Assembly (NCBI GenBank): GCA_017979445.1
Contig: CM030706.1
Coordinates: 7,047,595-7,111,594 of the forward strand
Source: Akebia trifoliata
Lineage: Eukaryota; Streptophyta; Magnoliopsida; Ranunculales; Lardizabalaceae
Length of the DNA stretch: 64,000 nucleotides
Direction of reading: 5' to 3'
Shown: positions 58,167 to 64,000 of the stretch, one piece after another
Layout of the letters: each line of letters starts with the position of its first letter
Position numbering within the stretch: position 1 is the stretch's first letter
Notes under the pieces: model-generated
Database searches by the model: none
What the model was told of the DNA's origin: nothing
What the model saw: the letters and a program-made list of their open reading frames with translations, nothing else
Program-made: the position numbers and the translations under genes

Positions 58167-59719
58167 TGAAAGCGCCCTCGATCCATGGGGTGCGCAGATC
58201 CACTTTTGATTTTTGAAGTTTGGGAGTCACCACATAGTTATTACGGTCTAGGAACTGAACATTGACTCTAAAAGGTAAATAATACTAATCTACGAAAGAA
58301 AATACGGGTCCGGGGATCACATTACAGGGTTGGGAGGTGTTAGGCACCAACCCTGCCCAGCAAACGCCAGTCTCTACTATTCTCCAAAGAAGATTACATT
58401 GCTAAAGGACCTAAAACAAATAAATAAAATAATAAAAAATAAATAAAGTTTACCTTGATGATGGCAACAATGATTCCCTCTGAACTGGTGGAAAGATTCC
58501 TTACTTGTGATTCATTGCTTTGTTTTCGTCATTGGATCCGCTTATGATCTTCTAAGATGAAGTATCTTCTTCCTAGATCTGAGTATTTTTTTTATTCTTT
58601 GATGAATTTTTTGGTGTTTTAGAAGGGTTTTTGGGTATTTTTTGAGTTAAAGTTGAGATATGGATGTTAGGTAAGGAGTTAGGGCTTCAAAATTAGGATT
58701 TTGGAAAGGTTGGGGAGGCTCCTTGACCTACTTTTTCTAGGATTTTCTCTTGATTACGAAAATAGATTATAGAGACTCCTATTTATAGATTTTTTTTAAG
58801 AGCTTTTTAGATAGAGTTAGAGTTAGATTATATTTCTTTTAGATACTTTTAGAGTTTAATTAGAATTCTTTTAGATAGTTTTAGAGTTTAATTAGAATTC
58901 TTCTTTTAGATAGTTTTAGAGTTTAATTAGAATTCTTTTAGATAATTTTAGAGTTTAATTAGAATTTTATTAAGGTTAGGGTTTGACTTTGGTCTTACTT
59001 GATTGACTAGAATTTAGGATTTTCACTTAAGTCTTACTTGATTGACTTGATTTTAGGGTTTTGACATAAGTCTCACTTGATTGACTAGATTTTAGAATTT
59101 TACTTTACATTAATTAATGTTTTAATTATTAATTTCAAAATTTTTAATTATTAAAATTGTAAAATTATCATTTTGCCATCGGAGAAGACTTTTTACGTTT
59201 TAAGTCATTTTTTAATGTTTCAAGATGTTTTGAAATCAATTTTTCATAAGGAATTCAATGGGAATATTAGTTTGTGTCATTTATGAAATTTTTTGTGCGA
59301 AATGGTCGTGAACTTTATGAGGGGCATTTTCATAATTTTGTCAAATTTTGTGAAAATTGGCGAAATGATTTATTTGATTTCGATTTGTTGTTTTATGTGT
59401 TAGAAAGAATTTTCCTAAGCGTAATATAGGCTCTAGGGATGTTTTGAGGTTAAGGGTATTTTGATAATTTGATCATTTTTTAGTGATTTTTACCGTGAAG
59501 CTTCTTTTTGTCTGTAAGATGATTTCTATGTTTTTGGAGTTATATTTTCCTAGCATAGCGTGGTTTCTACAGTTTTGTTAGTTTGAGATACCTCATCTGA
59601 ATTTCTGAAACATATTTAGTAACAAATAAAGTCTTAGAATAACCATCCATCATTGGGAATCGTCGCAATCAGGTTGACGAGCTGATTAATCAAGCGATTG
59701 CAAAAATGGGGTGTCTACA
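58167..59719 (-). repeat. LTR of the Tat/Ogre-like family, minus orientation, 1553 bp
   Basis: Runs TGAAAGCGCCCTCGATCC to GGGTGTCTACA, as the LTRs at 9339 and 15313 do. By its orientation it is the 3' LTR of an element extending right; the neighbouring CTCCCC-like PPT (minus AATAGGGGAAC) fits. The TATA candidate TCTATAAATAGGAG is at about 58779-58792, minus strand. The partner LTR is outside the window. Confidence 0.85.
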
Positions 59720-60170
59720 GTTCCCCTATTTAGCAAAGGGTTGAAGCAAACTAGAAAGCAAATATATTTCGTTAGATAGTACGATATCCGAATGCCAAAA
59801 TAAATAACAGTTCATTTTGCAATCTGATTTAGTAATTCGTCGAGGCGTTCAGATCTTTGAGGGTAAAACTCTCCCCGAACTAAAAGTTGTCAAGTCCTCG
59901 AGGGCAAGCTCTCACTGGCAGTGTCAGATCCTTGAATTTTAGAAAATTCTCCTAGACTAATGGAACAAATGTGCACGTGTGTATTTGAGATAAATCTCAT
60001 GTGGTCTGAGTAAAAACTGAGCATAATTTGAGTATAAACTGAGTATAATTAAGCATAATCTGAGTAAAATCTGAGCAAAAGCTAAGTAAAATCTGATCAT
60101 AATGGAGCATAAATTGAGCATAATTTGAGCAAAATCTGAGCTAAACTAAGCATAATTAGATTAGAACAAT
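59720..60170 (-). other. Interior edge of the second LTR element
   Basis: Starts GTTCCCCTATTTAGCAAAGG, then GGTTGAAGCAAACTAGAAAG and GATATCCGAATGCC, matching the interior next to the LTR at 10980-11070. From about 59990 it becomes a degenerate 11-13 bp repeat built on AATCTGAGCATA. Confidence 0.65.
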
Positions 60171-60177
60171 ACGTTAG

Positions 60178-60355
60178 TCAATGTCAGACGGCGCCTTCTG
60201 ACATTAGATCAGAAGTAATTTTGTCAATGTTAGAAGGCTCCTTCTGACATTAGATCAGAACAATACGTTAGTCAATGTCAGAAGGCGCTTTCTGATATTA
60301 GATCAGAAGTATTTTAACCAATGTCATAAGGTGCCTTTTGATATAGATCAGAACT
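60178..60355. repeat. Palindromic repeat cluster, left (TGTCAGAAGG / CCTTCTGACA)
   Basis: Four units, each a near-perfect palindrome such as AATGTCAGACGGCGCCTTCT followed by GACATTAGATCAGAAGT. Unit spacing is about 55 bp. A larger cluster of the same repeat lies at 63160-63600. Confidence 0.88.
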
Positions 60356-60784
60356 ATTTTAATTGTCTTCCTATGTTACTATTTGTTGTGCGTGATACAT
60401 TTGTATGCAAAATACGTGCATCTTAACAAATCACTGAAACATAGAACTCACTTATACATGTTTCAAAAATCAGAAACAAAGCATCTTACATGCATATAGG
60501 TATACTACACGAATTTTGGTGGGTAGGATTCTCCCTAATAATGTGTAACTGTACGTCCATACCATGAGATATTATATGGAATAAAGTTACATATTTATTT
60601 TCTTCATTAAAGGCAGTAATCACATTCTAAAAGATACCCAAAAATACTGTCATATATGGAATAACGTTACATATTTCTTTTCTTCATTAAAGGCAATAAT
60701 CATTATAAAGTACCAATTAATAAATATTATCAAAAGCAATAAAGACTTCTCTCCCATGGTCTCAAGCATACAAAGGAAATGTAG

Positions 60785-62960
60785 TATAAGCACATTGTAG
60801 CAAATATAAACAAGTATATGTGCATGAATCCACTCATATTTGATCCCACGTAGAAATATAAACAATAGTTATATATGAAAATTGAAGTTGAGCATCCACA
60901 TAGTACAAATCTACATCAAACAATTAAAGAAGATGAGTCAGTTCACTTATAAAAATAACTTTATTAATTAATAAGATGAGTGAGTTCTAACAATTGTCAA
61001 ATAACACTATTTCATGTACTTATCAAGTCATGTATTTTTGTCAATGTACGAAGGAGACTTTCGACATTAGATCATATGTTATATATATAATAAATTTATA
61101 ATTATAATTGTTGAATTTTTATAATCTATAATCCTATAAAATACTTTTGATTCTATAAAAATTTCAGCAGCATCTCCTCTTAAATATGGACATATGAAAT
61201 TTTCCTGATAAACATAATACCTGTATAATCAAACCCAGAATGATATATACATAACACATCCATATAACAAACATTTAACCGATCAGAAGTATTATAGTCA
61301 AGCATACAAAAGAAATGTAGTATAAGAACATTTTAGTAAATATAAACAAGTATATGTACATGAATCCACTCATGTTTGATCCTACGTAGAAGTATAAACA
61401 ATAGTTATATACTAAAATTGAAGTTGAGCATCCACATACTACAAATCTGTATAATCAAACCCAGAATGATATATACATAACACATCCATATAACAAATAT
61501 TTAACCGATCATAAGTATTATAGTCAAGCATACATAAGAAATGTAGTATAAGCACATTATAGCAAATATAAACAACTATATATGCATGAATCCACTCATG
61601 TTTGATCCCACGTAGAAGTATAAACAATAGTTATATACGAAAATTGAAGTTGAGCATCCACATAGTACAAATCTGTATAATCAAACCCAGAATGGTATAT
61701 ACATAACACATCCATATAGTAAATATAAACAAGTATATGTGCATGAATCCATTCATGTTTGATCCCACGTAGAAGTATAAACAATAGTTATATATGAAAA
61801 TTAAAGTTGAGCATCCACATAGTACAAATCTGTATAATCAAACCCAGAATGGTATATACATAACACATCCATATAAGAAATATTTAATCGATCATAAGTA
61901 TTATAGTCAAGCATACAAAAGAAATGTAGTATAAACACATTGTAGCAAATATAAACAACTATATGTGCATGAATCTACTCATGTTTGATCCCACGTATAA
62001 GTATAAACAATAGTTATATACGAAAATTGAAGTTGAGCATCCACATAGTACAAATCTGTATAATCAAACTCAGAATGGAATATACATAACACATCCATAT
62101 AACAAACATTTAACCGATCAGAAGTATTATAGTCAAGCATACAAAAGAAATGTAGTATAAATACATTGTACCAAATATAAACAAGTATATGTGCATGAAT
62201 CTACTCATGTTTGATCCCACGTAGAAGTATAAACAATAGTTATATACGAAAATTGAAGTTGAGCATCCACATAGTACAAATCTGTATAATCAAACCCAAA
62301 ATGATATATACATAACACATCCATATAATAAATATTTAACCGATCATAAGTATTGTAGTTAAGCATACAAAAGAAATGTAGTATAAGCACATTATAGCAA
62401 ATATAAACAAGTATATATGCATGAATCCACTCATGTTTGATCCCACGTAGAAGTATAAATAATAGTTATATACGAAAATTGAAGTTGAGCATCCACATAG
62501 TACAAATCTGTATAATCAAATCTAGAATGGTATATACATAACACATCCATATAACAAACATTTAACCGATCAGAAGTATTATAGTCAAGCATACAAAAGA
62601 AATGTAGTATAAGCACATTGTAGCAAATATAAACAAGTATATGTGCATGAATCCACTCATGTTTGATCCCACGTAGAAGTATAAACAATAGTTATATAAA
62701 AATTGAAGTTGAGCATCCATATAGTACAAATCTGTATAATCAAACCCAAAATGGTATATACATAACACATCCATATAACAAATATTTAACTGATCAGAAG
62801 TATTATAGTCAAGCATACAAAAGAAATGTAGTATAAGCACATTGTAGCAAATATAAACAATTATATGTGCATGAATCCACTCATGTTTGATCCCACGTAG
62901 AAGTATAAATAATAGTTATATATGAAAATTAAAGTTGAGCATCCACATATTTCAAATCTG
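60785..62960. repeat. Tandem repeat array, about 225 bp unit, eight or more copies
   Basis: The landmark TTTGATCCCACGTAGAAGTA recurs near 60840, 61377, 61601, 61760, 61985, 62206, 62436, 62662 and 62886. Most steps are 221-231 bp; one unit is shortened to about 157 bp and one step is 537 bp. The minus-strand frames within the array (for example MFILLRGIKHEWIHAH) are repeated shadows of the unit, not genes. Confidence 0.92.
60890..61090. repeat. Duplicated block flanking the 225 bp array, left copy
   Basis: ATCAAACAATTAAAGAAGAT, then GAGTCAGTTCACTTATAAAA and GACTTTCGACATTAGATCAT; the same block recurs at 62930-63125 with few changes. The two copies bracket most of the tandem array and connect it to the palindromic repeats. 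Confidence 0.88.
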
Positions 62961-63125
62961 CATCAAACAATTAAAGAAGATGAGTCAGTTCACTTATAAA
63001 AATAACTTTATTAATTAATAATATGAGTGAGTTCTAACAATTGGCAAATAACACTATTTTATGTTATTATGAAGTCATGTATTTTAATCAATGTATGAAG
63101 GAGCCTTTCGACATTAGATCATACG
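62930..63125. repeat. Duplicated block flanking the 225 bp array, right copy
   Basis: Second copy of the block at 60890-61090, ending GCCTTTCGACATTAGATCAT. Confidence 0.88.
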
Positions 63126-63159
63126 TATATATATATAATTTATTAATTTTAAAAAGTTT

Positions 63160-63600
63160 ATAAGTCGCCTTTTGACATTAGATCCGAAGTATTTTAGTCA
63201 ATGTCAAAAGACTCATAAATTCTTTAATGTCAGAAGGCACCTTTTGACAGAAGTAATATAGACATTAGATCAGAAGTATTATAATCAATGTCATAAGGTG
63301 CCTCTTGACATTAGATCAGAAGTATTGTAGTCAATATCAAAAGGTACCTCTTAACATTAGATCAGAAGTAAATCTTTAATGTCAGAAGGCACCTTTTCAC
63401 ATTAGATCAGAAGTATTATAGTCAATGTCAAAAAACACCTTCTGACATTAGATCAGAAATAAATTCTTTAATGTCAGAAGGCACCTTCTGACATTAGATC
63501 AGAAGTATTATAGACAATGTCAAAAGGTGCCTCTTGACATTAGATCAGAAGTAAATTCTTTAATGTCAGAAGGCACCCTCTGACATTAGATCACAAGGAT
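63160..63600. repeat. Palindromic repeat cluster, right
   Basis: About eight units of ATGTCAGAAGGCACCTTCTG followed by ACATTAGATCAGAAGTA, spaced roughly 50-60 bp, in the same family as the cluster at 60178. The layout recalls CACTA subterminal repeats, but no CACTA terminus was found on either side. Confidence 0.88.
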
Positions 63601-64000
63601 GTTTTCATTTGTCTGTCCTCCCTATATGGGTCCCAGATCACCTGCCAAACATATAAATTAGATTAAACATAATTACAAGCTAATTATATTATAGAAAATT
63701 GGATAAAATGCTTACCTCTTCCTTGACCATATCATCTATGGTCTCACGTAGACGTTGCAGTTCGTCAGTGGAAATAACATTTATAGAAGTTGGTTTCCAC
63801 CGCTTGATACAGGGGTCACCAACATGATATTCATTATTCAAACCCACTTGGAAATGTGGGAAATGTTCATATATCCATGCCTGCAAATGAAAATACTGAC
63901 TTGTTATTATATATACATCAAATTAATAACAAAACAAGATCTAATCTATGCATACCTGTATCAATGGAAGATATCCAGCTATCTGTGTCACATTCTTTCT
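63600..64000 (-). pseudogene. Plant mobile domain-like exons (partial)
   Basis: Three exon pieces on the minus strand with proper splice sites. The window edge to 63956 reads KNVTQIAGYLPLIQ before GTATGC. 63881 to 63715 reads AWIYEHFPHFQVG, GDPCIKRWKPTSIN and DELQRLRETIDDMVKEE before GTAAGC. From about 63643 it reads VIWDPYREDRQMKTSL to a TGA at the edge of the palindromic repeats. The WIYEHFP...RW...L..L....V.W.PY pattern is that of the plant mobile domain (MAIN-like; also carried by MULE and Ty3 elements). The domain is cut off at the repeat cluster, so the copy is probably broken. The rest lies outside the window. Confidence 0.55.

Noticed and set aside
61439..62840. Repeated minus-strand frames such as MFILLRGIKHEWIHAH
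   Set aside because: One frame per 225 bp tandem unit, shifting with indels; not a repeat protein.
60178..63600. CRISPR-like look of evenly spaced palindromes
   Set aside because: Plant nuclear context; spacers are themselves repeated; no cas genes. These are transposon-type repeats.
60178..63600. A third CACTA element bounded by the TGTCAGAAGG clusters
   Set aside because: No CACTA terminus or 3 bp target duplication found at either edge, so only the repeats are reported.

Overview
This is nuclear DNA from a higher plant, most likely a eudicot. It is AT-rich with few genes. The recognisable reading frames belong to plant families: an ILR3-type bHLH, PPR repeats, a plant mobile domain, CACTA transposase_24, Ty3/gypsy, Ty1/copia and LINE. 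Introns are short GT..AG types. Species cannot be fixed from the sequence. Almost everything here is transposable-element DNA in nested layers, and only one locus looks like a resident host gene.

Layout. 1-9338 holds two copies of a dispersed AT-rich repeat (called R1 here) around a minus-strand multi-pass membrane protein gene (4934-7040) split by a frameshift. At 9339-17048 an LTR retrotransposon with no coding capacity (1.6-1.7 kb LTRs, minus orientation, Tat/Ogre-like primer site) sits inside the second R1 copy, which resumes at 17049. At 18923-28278 a long-terminal-inverted-repeat element carries an 8.1 kb CACTA element (19782-27872, TSD GAG). That CACTA has an apparently intact seven-exon TnpA/transposase_24-type gene of about 424 codons, but no visible catalytic TnpD. 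At 28298-30480 and 41279-43808 there are arrays of about 0.35-0.38 kb foldback MITEs, each bounded by TA repeats. At 31396-34410 lies a decayed Ty3/gypsy pol. At 34416-36963 there is a lone LTR with its primer site and an A-rich tail. At 36964-41277 an R1 copy is interrupted by a LINE fragment. At 43809-54850 an 11.0 kb CACTA element (TSD AAA) interrupts the last MITE of the second array. It carries exons of an ILR3-like bHLH transcription factor gene, a PPR gene fragment and two further unidentified exons, all on the minus strand. At 55851-59719 another R1 copy meets an LTR of the same family as the first retrotransposon. At 59720-64000 there are palindromic 50-60 bp repeats, a 225 bp tandem array and plant-mobile-domain exons running off the window.

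How it fits together. Insertion order can be read directly: R1 then LTR element; long-TIR element then CACTA-1; TA tract then MITE then CACTA-2. The most interesting content is the gene-carrying CACTA-2, the intact TnpA-type gene in CACTA-1, and the two TA-linked foldback arrays, whose long self-complementary arms could be hairpin RNA sources if transcribed. No rRNA, tRNA, CRISPR or bacterial-type feature was seen.
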